Notes: generated from the sequence alone by a model not told the origin. Shown: positions 1 to 7,420, counted from the stretch's first letter. The stretch: 9,301 bases of DNA from CAYJPK01 sp964372035 (GCA_964372035.1 CAYJPK010000077.1:1-9301), one strand, 5' to 3'. Numbers and translations are program-made.

Positions 1-91
1 CCAGAGTGACAGAACTTGAATACTTGTAGTGACATGTTTAGAGCTCTGCTGTATTTTATAATTTATATTAAAAGTTTTTTGGGAGATGTGG

Positions 92-139
92 GTTTGGGGG
101 AAGAACCTTTTTTTACAAAAAAAAGTTCTTCCCCCAAAC
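92..139. repeat. Long perfect inverted repeat, possible bidirectional terminator
   Basis: The arms 92-106 and 125-139 are exact 15-base reverse complements (left arm GTTTGGGGGAAGAAC). Inside them lies a run of seven T (108-114) facing a run of eight A (117-124), so the stem could extend almost to the apex with one C/A mismatch. Neither flank has a clean T-run, so it is not a textbook intrinsic terminator on either strand, although the internal T-run could serve if only part of the stem forms. It lies about 120 bases past the flxA stop and may be a backup terminator for the operon and for a gene entering from the left. From memory, long G-rich stems with T/A apices are common between genes in Desulfovibrio-type genomes; this is not verified here. 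Confidence 0.55.
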
Positions 140-178
140 TTTAACATTTGCTTTGGCAATGCTTCGCATACACAAAGC

Positions 179-212
179 AAAATCCAAGGCGAACAAGTTC
201 ACCTTGGATTTT
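179..212 (-). terminator. Likely intrinsic terminator of the hdr-flx operon
   Basis: The arms AAAATCCAAGG (179-189) and CCTTGGATTTT (202-212) are exact 11-base reverse complements around a 12-base loop, which itself contains a GAAC/GTTC pair. On the minus strand the stem ends in TTTT followed by GCTTTG, giving a U-rich tail. The hairpin begins 46 bases after the flxA stop codon, the expected place for the end of this operon. The AAAA/TTTT ends also allow use on the plus strand. Confidence 0.7.
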
Positions 213-258
213 CTAAAGAGTTTATTCGCAAGCTCATGCTGAATGCGACATTAAGACT

Positions 259-1086
259 TTATAATTCGTTTGGCAATTCGCCTAATTCTGCATATGAGAA
301 AACTGGTCCATCAACACATACAAGCTTATCACCGATATTGCAACGATTACAGATACCAATACCGCACTTCATACGCTTTTCAAGTGTAGTATAAATCTGA
401 TCATCAGGGAAGTTAAGCTCCTTAAGTGCCTGTAATGTAAATCTAATCATCATTGGAGGACCGCATAAAACAGCTATACAATTCTTCGGTGAAGGATTTG
501 TTTCTTTAAGTACATGCGGAATAAGTCCAACTTTATGCTCCCATCCCTCATAAGGATTGTCGATGGTCAAAATAGTATTTAAATCTTTACTGCTTAACCA
601 TTCTGGAAGTTCTTCACTGTACGCCATATCTTTTGGTGTTCTTGCGCCATATAAAAGACTAACTTTACCGTAATCTTTTTTATTATCAAGCACATACAAC
701 ATAATTGTACGAACTGGTGCCATACCAATTCCACCGCCAATAAAGAAAATATCCTTACCTTTCCACTTTTCATAAGGAAAAGAATTGCCAAGCGGTGCAC
801 GCACACCAATTTTATCACCAGCTTGAAGTTTATGTAAAGCGGCTGTAACTTCGCCAGCTTTCATAACTGAAAACTGTAGATAATCCATGCGTGTTGGAGG
901 TGAATTAATAACAAAGGTTGATTCACCAATACCAAAAGCAGATAACTGCCCTACTTGCCCTGGCTCAAACTTAAAATTTTTCATTTTTTCTTGATCATCA
1001 AACCGTACTCTAAAAGTCTTAATCAAATCAGTTTCTTGTACAGTTTCTATGATAGTTGCCATATCTGGAACATATGGATTACTCAT
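259..1086 (-). CDS. flxA: FlxA: FAD/NAD(H)-binding oxidoreductase with 2Fe-2S cluster
   Basis: This 275-residue protein belongs to the PyrK / AsrB / sulfhydrogenase-gamma group of ferredoxin-NAD+ reductase-like flavoproteins. Residues 1-105 form the FAD-binding barrel. Residues 112-235 form the NAD(H)-binding domain, with a clear GGGIGMAP loop at 117-124 and the CGPPMM motif at 208-213. The C-terminus carries a PyrK-type 2Fe-2S motif at Cys241, 246, 249 and 257 (CX4CX2CX7C). In the Flx-Hdr complex this subunit is the entry point for electrons from NADH. It is the last gene of the operon, 20 bases after flxB, with its own AAGGAG at 1096-1101 nine bases from the ATG. The usual RxYS-type flavin motif reads STFVINSP here, so the typical Arg is absent; similar variants occur in this group as I recall it. 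The domain assignment is firm; the name FlxA rests on the neighbours. Confidence 0.93.
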   Translation of the reverse strand: MSNPYVPDMATIIETVQETDLIKTFRVRFDDQEKMKNFKFEPGQVGQLSAFGIGESTFVINSPPTRMDYLQFSVMKAGEVTAALHKLQAGDKIGVRAPLGNSFPYEKWKGKDIFFIGGGIGMAPVRTIMLYVLDNKKDYGKVSLLYGARTPKDMAYSEELPEWLSSKDLNTILTIDNPYEGWEHKVGLIPHVLKETNPSPKNCIAVLCGPPMMIRFTLQALKELNFPDDQIYTTLEKRMKCGIGICNRCNIGDKLVCVDGPVFSYAELGELPNEL

Positions 1087-1106
1087 TATATTTTACTCCT
1101 TAATTC

Positions 1107-2138
1107 CTATTTCTCAACTGCTTTTACTACAATTTCACGAATATCTAGAGAAACAGGGCAATAGCGCACACAACGTCCGCAACCTGTACATGAATACATA
1201 TTATGATTGCGTTGTGAATAATTATATTTATGTGAAACTCGTTGACGCATTCTAAATGCCTTCAAATTACGTGGGTTATGACCGCTTGCCTCTAGCGTGA
1301 AGCGTGAAGACATGCAACTATCCCAACTACGAAGGCGACGACCATTTGCATAGTCTCCCTCATCAGTAATTGTAAAGCATTGGCAAGTTGGGCACATATA
1401 AGTACATGCTCCACATGACAAGCATTTTGCGGTATGATCATCCCAAAATTCTTTATCTTCAAAACGTTCTGCAAGGCGAGCTGGTGCACTTGAAATATCA
1501 GGTGCTTGCTCTTGCATTGTTTTTGCGTGTTCACGAGTTTTCTCAGCTAAAGCTAAATTATCTCCAGCATCTGCCATACCCTCTAAAAGTGCTTTGCCTT
1601 TATCAGTATGAGCAGTGAAAACAAAACCTGTTCCGATTTCAGTAAAGGTAATGTCACTACCCTCTGGACTATCAGGACTACCGCCTACCCAGTGACAAAA
1701 ACATGTTGGGCATGGTTGGTTACAAGTTTGCGAAATAATTATAGTTTGCTCTTTACGTTTTGCATAATAAGGGTCTTTATAAGGACCATCAAGATATGGT
1801 TTGTCTAAGGCTGCCATACCACGTGCATCACATGAACGACATGCAAAAACAATGGTTGGCTCTGCGTCTAACTCTGACATATCTTGAATTTTAATTTGCA
1901 CTTTGCTCATGTTTTCAGGATCTTTTTCAGCAGTGAATTTGATTAAATCTTCAGATGCTGGAATAAGAGCTTCCTTTGGCGAAATGCGAGTACGCTCTAA
2001 AACTGGATCTTGCCCAATTGTTCTAACTCTAGCAACAACGGCATAGCCCTCTTGAGTTGGCGCAAAAACTCTATATTTTTCTGATTGTTTATCAAGCCAA
2101 GCAGTTAACTCTGCTTTTGGCAAATAACTTGCACTCAT
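1107..2138 (-). CDS. flxB: FlxB: 4Fe-4S dicluster protein (AsrA / sulfhydrogenase-beta type)
   Basis: This 343-residue protein resembles the anaerobic sulfite reductase A / sulfhydrogenase beta subunit family, which pairs with FlxA-like flavoproteins. The N-terminal region of about 230 residues contains CRSCD at 100-104 and a TCFC-type motif at 139-148 (Cys139, 143, 146, 148), typical of that family. The C-terminal region has two ferredoxin-like 4Fe-4S motifs: Cys239/242/245/249, with extra Cys252 and Cys254, and Cys317/320/323/327 followed by Pro. It is expected to carry electrons from FlxA towards FlxC/FlxD and HdrA in the cytoplasm; no signal peptide or membrane segment is visible. The ATG lies three bases after the stop of the upstream fusion gene, whose last codons hold the ribosome binding site GGGGAGG (2147-2153). 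The function within the complex is inferred from gene order. Confidence 0.9.
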   Translation of the reverse strand: MSASYLPKAELTAWLDKQSEKYRVFAPTQEGYAVVARVRTIGQDPVLERTRISPKEALIPASEDLIKFTAEKDPENMSKVQIKIQDMSELDAEPTIVFACRSCDARGMAALDKPYLDGPYKDPYYAKRKEQTIIISQTCNQPCPTCFCHWVGGSPDSPEGSDITFTEIGTGFVFTAHTDKGKALLEGMADAGDNLALAEKTREHAKTMQEQAPDISSAPARLAERFEDKEFWDDHTAKCLSCGACTYMCPTCQCFTITDEGDYANGRRLRSWDSCMSSRFTLEASGHNPRNLKAFRMRQRVSHKYNYSQRNHNMYSCTGCGRCVRYCPVSLDIREIVVKAVEK

Positions 2139-2141
2139 AAA

Positions 2142-3611
2142 TTACGCCTCCCCGATATGACGCTCATGGATATGCTTTTCTTCCACCTCAAAACCTAAGA
2201 GCGGTGGCACAGCAGTTTCGTCCATACCTGCTGAATAGTCAAATAATTTCTTAACAATACGATTAACTTCAATTTTTAAAGCACCAACTGGAATACCAAG
2301 TGGACACGCTCTATTACACTCACCACAACCAGTACATCTGCCTGTTAAGTGGAGTGCATGAATAAATTGGAAGAATAATTTTTGTGTTGGATCATCATCT
2401 TGTGTTAACCAGTGTGGGTCACGTGAATCAGCAACGCAATGCTCACGGCAAACACACATTGGACAAGCATTTCTACAAGCATAACAACGAATACAGCGTT
2501 CAAGGTGACCTTTCCAATAACTCATACGCTCTTCTAAACTCAAGCTCAAAATTAAATCAATAACGCTTGCTTGCTCAGGAGTTTTACCTTCAACAACTGT
2601 TGGCTTGCCAGCAAAATAATCATATAGGGTAGCACTTGGGAAAGTACAAGCACGGCACTTATCTTGCGCAACTTCAAGCATTGGGAATTTATGCTCTGCA
2701 CCATTTGCAGTTACGATTAAGTCAGCACCCTTGCCCTCAACTTTTTCAATTTTTGCATGCTCGCCAATTTTTGCTTCAACATTGCGAATATTTACAGTAC
2801 CATTACAACCCATGCCGAAAATCATTACATTTTCACGCTTAATAAGCTTTTCTTGTAATAATTCAACTATACTTTTGCTGTCACAGCCCTTTACAACAAT
2901 GCCTACACGACCACGTGTTGTTTGATCTGGTAAGAAAGTAGCGAGGTTTTGAACATTAAGTGGACCCCATACTAATTTATCAACATCTTCTGGTTTTTTC
3001 ATAACAAGCGGTGTTGTATGCAAGCCATCATAAGACTCTTGCCAACCAAGAACATGAGATAATTGATTTTCAGGGTTTGCTAACGCCTTTTTAATCTCTT
3101 CTTTCAATTCGCCAAGAGCTGGGTGAGTTCCGCACCCAAGTGGGCGAAGCGGCTCTTTTGTAGCATGCGCCAAATCATAGCGAGGACTTACATCTTTCCA
3201 TGCTTGCGCTTTACCAAGCCCATGCACTTGCTCTGTAAACTTGGTAACAACTTCTTGCCATCTTTTACCCTCTGAAGCTGATACCCAAGTATATTCGAAA
3301 CGCCTAGAATCAATACCTAAAAATGGTAATAATTCCTTTAAAGCTTCTAAGCGACGACGAGCATAGTAGTTACCTTCTGAGTAGTGGCAATCACGTGGGT
3401 GACAGCCAGAAACTAATACACCGTCTGCACCATTAATAAGTGCTTTTAATATAAAGAGCGGATTTACACGACCTGAACAAGGTACACGAATAACACGCAA
3501 ATCTGTTGGTTGGTTAAATCTGGCTACACCTGCTGTATCTGCTCCACCATAGGAGCACCAGTTACAAAGAAAGCCAACTACCCGCAATTCTTTGCCGGTT
3601 AAAACTGACAT
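2142..3611 (-). CDS. flxDC: FlxD-FlxC fusion: MvhD-like domain joined to 4Fe-4S electron-transfer domain
   Basis: This 489-residue protein has two parts. Residues 9-140 form an MvhD/FlpD-like domain with Cys16, Cys19, Cys45, Cys70 and Cys75 (CNWC and GCHPRDCHYSEGN motifs), expected to bind a 2Fe-2S cluster and dock on HdrA. Residues 150-489 resemble FlxC and the iron-sulfur part of F420-hydrogenase beta-like proteins. They contain KGCDSKS at 241-247, CRAC at 319-322 and two ferredoxin-type motifs at Cys373/376/379/383 and Cys426/429/432/436. In Desulfovibrio vulgaris FlxC and FlxD are separate proteins, so this single chain would tether the HdrA docking module to its electron donor. The start overlaps the 3' end of hdrA by 13 bases in another frame and has GGAGG at 3622-3626, ten bases upstream. 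The reading frame is open throughout, so the fusion is not a sequencing artefact visible here. Confidence 0.9.
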   Translation of the reverse strand: MSVLTGKELRVVGFLCNWCSYGGADTAGVARFNQPTDLRVIRVPCSGRVNPLFILKALINGADGVLVSGCHPRDCHYSEGNYYARRRLEALKELLPFLGIDSRRFEYTWVSASEGKRWQEVVTKFTEQVHGLGKAQAWKDVSPRYDLAHATKEPLRPLGCGTHPALGELKEEIKKALANPENQLSHVLGWQESYDGLHTTPLVMKKPEDVDKLVWGPLNVQNLATFLPDQTTRGRVGIVVKGCDSKSIVELLQEKLIKRENVMIFGMGCNGTVNIRNVEAKIGEHAKIEKVEGKGADLIVTANGAEHKFPMLEVAQDKCRACTFPSATLYDYFAGKPTVVEGKTPEQASVIDLILSLSLEERMSYWKGHLERCIRCYACRNACPMCVCREHCVADSRDPHWLTQDDDPTQKLFFQFIHALHLTGRCTGCGECNRACPLGIPVGALKIEVNRIVKKLFDYSAGMDETAVPPLLGFEVEEKHIHERHIGEA

Positions 3612-5560
3612 AATGCGTCTACCTCCGCTAGAATTTGATTATCTGTAAAGTGTGAAAGCTGGATTGCACCTTGTGGACAGGTTGCTGTACATAAGCCGCA
3701 ACCTTGGCAAACAGTTTCAATAACTTGTGCTTTATTTTGTCCACGCACATCAACTTCAACAATTGCACCAAATGGGCAAACAGATACGCATTTTGCACAA
3801 CCTACGCATCTTTGATTGTCAACTAGTGATACTTGTGGGTCATTTTCCAATTGATCTTTTGACAACAAGGCAATAGCCTTTGCCGCTGCTGCGCCACCTT
3901 GTCCAACAGAAGCTGGAATATCTTTTGGACCTTGGCAAGCACCTGCTAAGTAAACACCAGCAGTGTTAGTTTCAACCGGGCGAAGCTTAACGTGAGACTC
4001 CATAAAGAAACCATAGTGGTCATAAGAGATATGTAAGGTTTCTGCCATTTCGCCAGCACCCTTTGCACCCTCAACACCAACTGCTAAAACTACTAAATCT
4101 GCTTCAATCTCAACTGCTCTGCCCATAAGCGTATCAACACCACGAACAGTATATTTACCTGTACCGGTAGGTTGAATTGCGCTAACTCTACCACGCACAT
4201 ATTCAACACCATATTCTTCAATAGCTCGACGTGTAAATTCATCATACATCTTGCCAGGCGCACGAATATCCATATAAAACACGTATGATTGTGATTCTGG
4301 TAAGTGATCTTTTGTTAAAATCGCTTGTTTTGCAGTGTACATACAACAAAAACCAGAACAGTATGGGCGATTAATTGAGCGATCACGTGAACCAACACAT
4401 TGGATAAACACAACATTTTTTGGCTCTGTATGGTCTGATGGGCGAATTAAATGTCCACCAGTAGGACCAGATGCTGACAATAAACGTTCATATTGTAATG
4501 AAGTGATAACATCAGGGTATTTGCCTGCACCGTACTCACTATAAACAGTCCAATCCATAAAATCATAACCAGTTGCAGCAATAACTGCACCGATTTGTTC
4601 TGTTAAAAATTCTTCTGTTTGGTCAAATTTAATTGCATCAACTGGGCAAACTTTCGCACAAACTCCGCATTTGCCTTTTTGTATTTTATTACAGTAATTA
4701 GGATCAATACTTGCACGCTTTGGAATAGCTTGTGGAAATGCAATTTTAATTGCAGTTGTCTTACCTGTGAATTCATTGAAAGCATCAGGAGTTTTCTTTG
4801 CAGGGCATTTTTCCTCACAAAGTCCACAACCTGTACATTTATCCCAATCAACAAAAGTTGGATTTTTGCGAATTGTTGCTGTATAGTTACCAACAAAGCC
4901 TGTTAACAAGGTAAGCTCTGCTGATGCATATAGTGTAATATTAGGGTGTTGTGCAACATCAACCATTTTAGGACCAAGTACGCAACTTGAACAGTCAACA
5001 GTTGGGAAAGTTTTGTCTAACTTCGCCATTTTGCCGCCAATTGTTGTTTCACGCTCAACTAAAATGACTTCGAGCCCAGCGTCAGCACAATCTAAAGCAG
5101 CCTGAATACCTGCAACACCACCGCCAACAACTAATACACGCTTTGTAACATCAAAAGATTTTGAATAAAGCGGTGAGTTACGACGAAGTTTTTCAACTGC
5201 CATGCGTACAAGTTCAGCTGATTTGTTGGTGTTAGCTTCTTTATCCTTACCAATCCATGAAACATGCTCACGAATGTTAGCCATCTCAAACATATAACGA
5301 TTAAGACCTGCACGCTCTAAAGTACGCCTAAAGGTTGGTTCATGCATACGTGGTGTACAAGATGCAACAACTACACCATCAAGCTTATGTTCTTGAATTG
5401 CTTCAATAATTGCACTTTGTCCAGGCTCGGAGCAAGCATACATATTATCAGTTGAAAAAACAACTTCTGGATAAGCCTTTGCAATTTCAGCAACTTGTTT
5501 AACATCAACAGTACCAGCAATATTTGAACCACAGTGGCAAATAAATACGCCTATTTTCAT
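3599..5560 (-). CDS. hdrA: HdrA: FAD-containing, electron-bifurcating heterodisulfide reductase subunit
   Basis: This 653-residue, full-length HdrA is the core of the complex and carries the flavin proposed to split electron pairs between ferredoxin and a disulfide. The N-terminal domain (1-135) holds CHCG at 8-11, Cys43 and Cys68. A Rossmann fold follows, with GGGVAG at 146-151 for FAD and a conserved CSSCVLGPKM block at 190-199. An inserted ferredoxin domain has Cys242/245/248/252 and Cys290/298/301/305. The thioredoxin-reductase-like part contains Cys388 and a Cys401/405/406 group. Two C-terminal 4Fe-4S motifs (Cys585/588/591/595 and Cys618/621/624/628) are the likely ferredoxin-facing clusters. 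All are Cys; no in-frame TGA selenocysteine codon interrupts the gene. Its ATG overlaps the hdrB stop (ATGA, 5557-5560), with AGGAGG at 5568-5573. Cytoplasmic; the HdrA assignment is firm and the bifurcation role is inferred from the family. Confidence 0.96.
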   Translation of the reverse strand: MKIGVFICHCGSNIAGTVDVKQVAEIAKAYPEVVFSTDNMYACSEPGQSAIIEAIQEHKLDGVVVASCTPRMHEPTFRRTLERAGLNRYMFEMANIREHVSWIGKDKEANTNKSAELVRMAVEKLRRNSPLYSKSFDVTKRVLVVGGGVAGIQAALDCADAGLEVILVERETTIGGKMAKLDKTFPTVDCSSCVLGPKMVDVAQHPNITLYASAELTLLTGFVGNYTATIRKNPTFVDWDKCTGCGLCEEKCPAKKTPDAFNEFTGKTTAIKIAFPQAIPKRASIDPNYCNKIQKGKCGVCAKVCPVDAIKFDQTEEFLTEQIGAVIAATGYDFMDWTVYSEYGAGKYPDVITSLQYERLLSASGPTGGHLIRPSDHTEPKNVVFIQCVGSRDRSINRPYCSGFCCMYTAKQAILTKDHLPESQSYVFYMDIRAPGKMYDEFTRRAIEEYGVEYVRGRVSAIQPTGTGKYTVRGVDTLMGRAVEIEADLVVLAVGVEGAKGAGEMAETLHISYDHYGFFMESHVKLRPVETNTAGVYLAGACQGPKDIPASVGQGGAAAAKAIALLSKDQLENDPQVSLVDNQRCVGCAKCVSVCPFGAIVEVDVRGQNKAQVIETVCQGCGLCTATCPQGAIQLSHFTDNQILAEVDALCQF

Positions 5561-6552
5561 GCTTTTGCCTCCTGCTCAGCTTTTTCTTTAGCCTTAGCTT
5601 CGTCAGCAGCCTTTTTTTCTGCTGCTTTCTTTTCAGCTTCTTTAGCTTCTTGTGCTAACTTTTCTTCGTGCGCACTCATTTTTTCATATAATGAAGACGG
5701 GCTAACACAAAGTTTATCAAGCATAAGTTCACTATCGCTAACACCAAAAGCCATACCCATAAGTTGAGTTAAATATAAAACCGGCATGTCAAATTGAGTG
5801 TTATAGTAAGCACCCGCTTGCTCTTGACGTAAATCTAAGTTCATATGGCAAAGCGGACATGCTACAGCAATAACATCAGCCCCAAAGTTTTTTGCAGTTT
5901 CAATGATGCGACCTGTTAAGCGAGCTGTTACTTCTTTTTTTGGAATACCCATTGCTGCACCACAACATTCTGTTTTAAGCGAAAATGGCACAACTTCCAT
6001 GCCAAGTGCCTCTAAAACATTATCCATCGCAATTGGATTTTCAGGGTCATCAAACTTCATAATATCAGCTGGTCTGCTCATTAAACAGCCATAATATGCC
6101 GCAACTTTTAAGCCTTTAAGCGGACGAACAACCTTTTCTTTAATTGCTTCAAGTCCGATTTCTTCAACTAAAACTTGCAAAACTGAAAAAGAATCTGGCA
6201 AATTATCAACATAATTAACTTGGCTTTGGTCAAGATCTAGCAGTTGCTTAACCTTGCCTGCAAATTCTTCATTACCCATGCGAAATCTAACAGCTTTTAA
6301 ATTACTTAAGCAACTTGGGCATGGTGTAATAACTTTATCTGCACCAACACTTGCTGCTTGTACTAAATTCCTTGCTGATAATGCACCAGATAATTCGTGC
6401 GAAACTGCATGTGCTGGAGTTGAGCCACAGCAGCTCCACTCTGGAATTTCAATTACTTCAACACCTAAACTACGACAAACAGCACGAGTTGATGCGTCAT
6501 ATTCGATTGAAGTGCCTTGTCCTGAGCAACCAGGATAATAGGCTATGCTCAT
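5557..6552 (-). CDS. hdrB: HdrB: CCG-domain catalytic subunit with charged C-terminal tail
   Basis: This 331-residue protein has the two CCG cysteine motifs that define HdrB: Cys9, Cys41-Cys42-Gly, Cys78 and Cys81 in the first half, and Cys156, Cys196-Cys197-Gly, Cys232 and Cys235 in the second. In methanogen HdrB each motif binds a non-cubane 4Fe-4S cluster that cleaves the heterodisulfide; in bacteria the substrate is proposed to be a DsrC-like or other protein disulfide. Residues 1-285 cover the expected domain pair. Residues 289-331 are an added Lys/Ala/Glu-rich tail, probably helical or coiled coil, whose DNA also contains the hdrA ribosome binding site. The gene starts at an ATGA overlap with hdrC (6549-6552), with GGGAGGG at 6558-6564. 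No membrane segment is seen. Confidence 0.95.
   Translation of the reverse strand: MSIAYYPGCSGQGTSIEYDASTRAVCRSLGVEVIEIPEWSCCGSTPAHAVSHELSGALSARNLVQAASVGADKVITPCPSCLSNLKAVRFRMGNEEFAGKVKQLLDLDQSQVNYVDNLPDSFSVLQVLVEEIGLEAIKEKVVRPLKGLKVAAYYGCLMSRPADIMKFDDPENPIAMDNVLEALGMEVVPFSLKTECCGAAMGIPKKEVTARLTGRIIETAKNFGADVIAVACPLCHMNLDLRQEQAGAYYNTQFDMPVLYLTQLMGMAFGVSDSELMLDKLCVSPSSLYEKMSAHEEKLAQEAKEAEKKAAEKKAADEAKAKEKAEQEAKA
5568..5573 (-). promoter_or_regulatory. hdrA ribosome binding site inside the HdrB tail codons
   Basis: AGGAGG on the minus strand lies seven bases before the hdrA ATG. It is embedded in the last codons of hdrB, within the stretch encoding the Lys/Ala/Glu tail, and together with the ATGA overlap implies translational coupling of HdrB and HdrA. 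Confidence 0.75.
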
Positions 6553-7112
6553 AACTGCCCTCCCTTTTTCATTTCATCATAACGCTCAAAAATTTTCGCT
6601 ACATGCTCTTTACCTGCCATGTGAGGCTTAAACGGTAATTTGCCCTTTGATAGTGCCTTTGGCGCTAAGTCAACATCTGTAAAAATTTTGCCTGTTCGTG
6701 CCATGTACGCCGCCATAACGCCAAGCTCATAGGTGCGACCAAAATGACGTACCATCATTAAAAATGACTGCCAGAAAGAATTTACTTTCTTTTCTGCAAC
6801 ACGTTTTTCATCGCCTGCCATGTGACGAAGTGTATCCATTACTACAGCAACATCAATGTCATTTGGGCATCTAGCAGTACAAGTCGAACAAGATAAACAA
6901 AGCCAAGGTGACTCCATACTAAATATCATGTCCTTTTGACCAAGTTGAACTGCTCGCATCACCTGATTTACCTGCAAGTCATATACAGGTGCACATGGAC
7001 AGCCAGCAGTACAATTTCCACATTGATAACATGTAGAAATCTTCTGACCGCTCTTCTCCTCAACTTCCCTTATAAACGCTTCATCGCGCGTTGTTAGCTT
7101 AACGGTTTCCAT
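6549..7112 (-). CDS. hdrC: HdrC: 4Fe-4S dicluster electron-transfer subunit
   Basis: First gene of the operon. HdrC passes electrons between HdrA and HdrB. With the start chosen here it has 187 residues, with two ferredoxin-like motifs at Cys28/31/34/38 (CYQCGNCTAGCP) and Cys72/75/78/82 (CLSCSTCTARCP), followed by a helical C-terminal half. This is the short cytoplasmic type without haem-binding membrane helices. I prefer the ATG at 7112 because GGAG (7117-7120) precedes it at four bases and conserved sequence begins soon after. The same frame runs up to ATGs at 7130 and 7154 (201 residues), but neither has a ribosome binding site and the added residues look like AT-rich leader. A plausible -10 element between these ATGs also argues against the longer form. 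The stop overlaps the hdrB ATG. Confidence 0.92.
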   Translation of the reverse strand: METVKLTTRDEAFIREVEEKSGQKISTCYQCGNCTAGCPCAPVYDLQVNQVMRAVQLGQKDMIFSMESPWLCLSCSTCTARCPNDIDVAVVMDTLRHMAGDEKRVAEKKVNSFWQSFLMMVRHFGRTYELGVMAAYMARTGKIFTDVDLAPKALSKGKLPFKPHMAGKEHVAKIFERYDEMKKGGQL

Positions 7113-7116
7113 AATA

Positions 7117-7120
7117 CTCC
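7117..7120 (-). promoter_or_regulatory. hdrC ribosome binding site that decides the start
   Basis: GGAG on the minus strand lies four bases before the ATG at 7112. The spacing is short, but it is the only Shine-Dalgarno-like sequence near any of the three in-frame ATG codons (7112, 7130, 7154). Confidence 0.5.
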
Positions 7121-7192
7121 GAGGGTGCATATTTTGTTGCAAAATATTATTCATTAAAAATTTTTCACAACGGTTGATTAGTTTATTTATGT

Positions 7193-7212
7193 TTTGTGCT
7201 TTATTTCACAAA
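7193..7212. promoter_or_regulatory. Palindromic Rex- or HcpR/FNR-like operator upstream of hdrC
   Basis: TTTGTGCTTTATTTCACAAA reads as TTTGTG-N8-CACAAA, a perfect inverted repeat at the ends. The inner 18 bases differ from the Rex consensus (TTGTGAANNNNTTCACAA) at two positions and from TTGTGA-N6-TCACAA, typical of CRP/FNR-family HcpR, at one. It lies about 80 bases before the hdrC start. Rex senses NADH/NAD+, which would suit an NADH-oxidising complex. Which regulator binds cannot be decided from the sequence. Confidence 0.5.
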
Positions 7213-7400
7213 TCATTTATATTTATTTACTTAGACATACACTATTTAAAAAGTTTTGTATAGGGGTGTTAATAATTGAAATAGCTTTTCAAATACATGT
7301 TTTTGAGCTTATATTATCTAGGCTTGTTGGTGCTTTTTTATAATTTGGATTTTTTAATCGCTTGTATCAATTTAAAAAAAATTAAAAAAAATGCAAATAG

Positions 7401-7420
7401 TTGACTATTTGGCTAGTCAA
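7401..7420. promoter_or_regulatory. Inverted-repeat operator overlapping the lctP -35 box
   Basis: TTGACTA (7401-7407) and TAGTCAA (7414-7420) are exact reverse complements separated by six bases. The repeat covers the -35 box and most of the spacer of the candidate lctP promoter, a position where a bound protein would block RNA polymerase. The inner half GGCTAGTC (7411-7418) recurs inverted as GACTAGCC at 7455-7462, just past the predicted transcription start, suggesting a second binding site. The regulator is unknown; a GntR-family lactate regulator is one possibility. Confidence 0.5.

Noticed and set aside
3..29. Short open frame at the left edge ending RVTELEYL-stop on the plus strand
   Set aside because: It could be the end of a gene entering from the left, but eight codons are too few to support a call.
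1..36. Minus-strand ATG at 36 open to the window edge (MSLQVFKFCHS)
   Set aside because: No ribosome binding site precedes it and eleven codons give no family resemblance.
86..394. 102-residue plus-strand open frame across the two inverted repeats and the end of flxA
   Set aside because: It starts within repeat DNA, has no ribosome binding site, low-complexity content, and runs antisense into flxA.
4603..4906. Open frames of about 95 residues on both strands inside hdrA
   Set aside because: They overlap the conserved ferredoxin insert of hdrA in other frames and have no features of their own.
7113..7154. N-terminal extension of HdrC to the ATG at 7154 (14 extra residues)
   Set aside because: No ribosome binding site at 7154 or 7130; GGAG precedes 7112. 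The longer form cannot be fully excluded.
7375..7391. A-rich tracts as a possible origin or curved-DNA element
   Set aside because: Ordinary for an AT-rich divergent promoter region; no iterons or DnaA boxes were seen.
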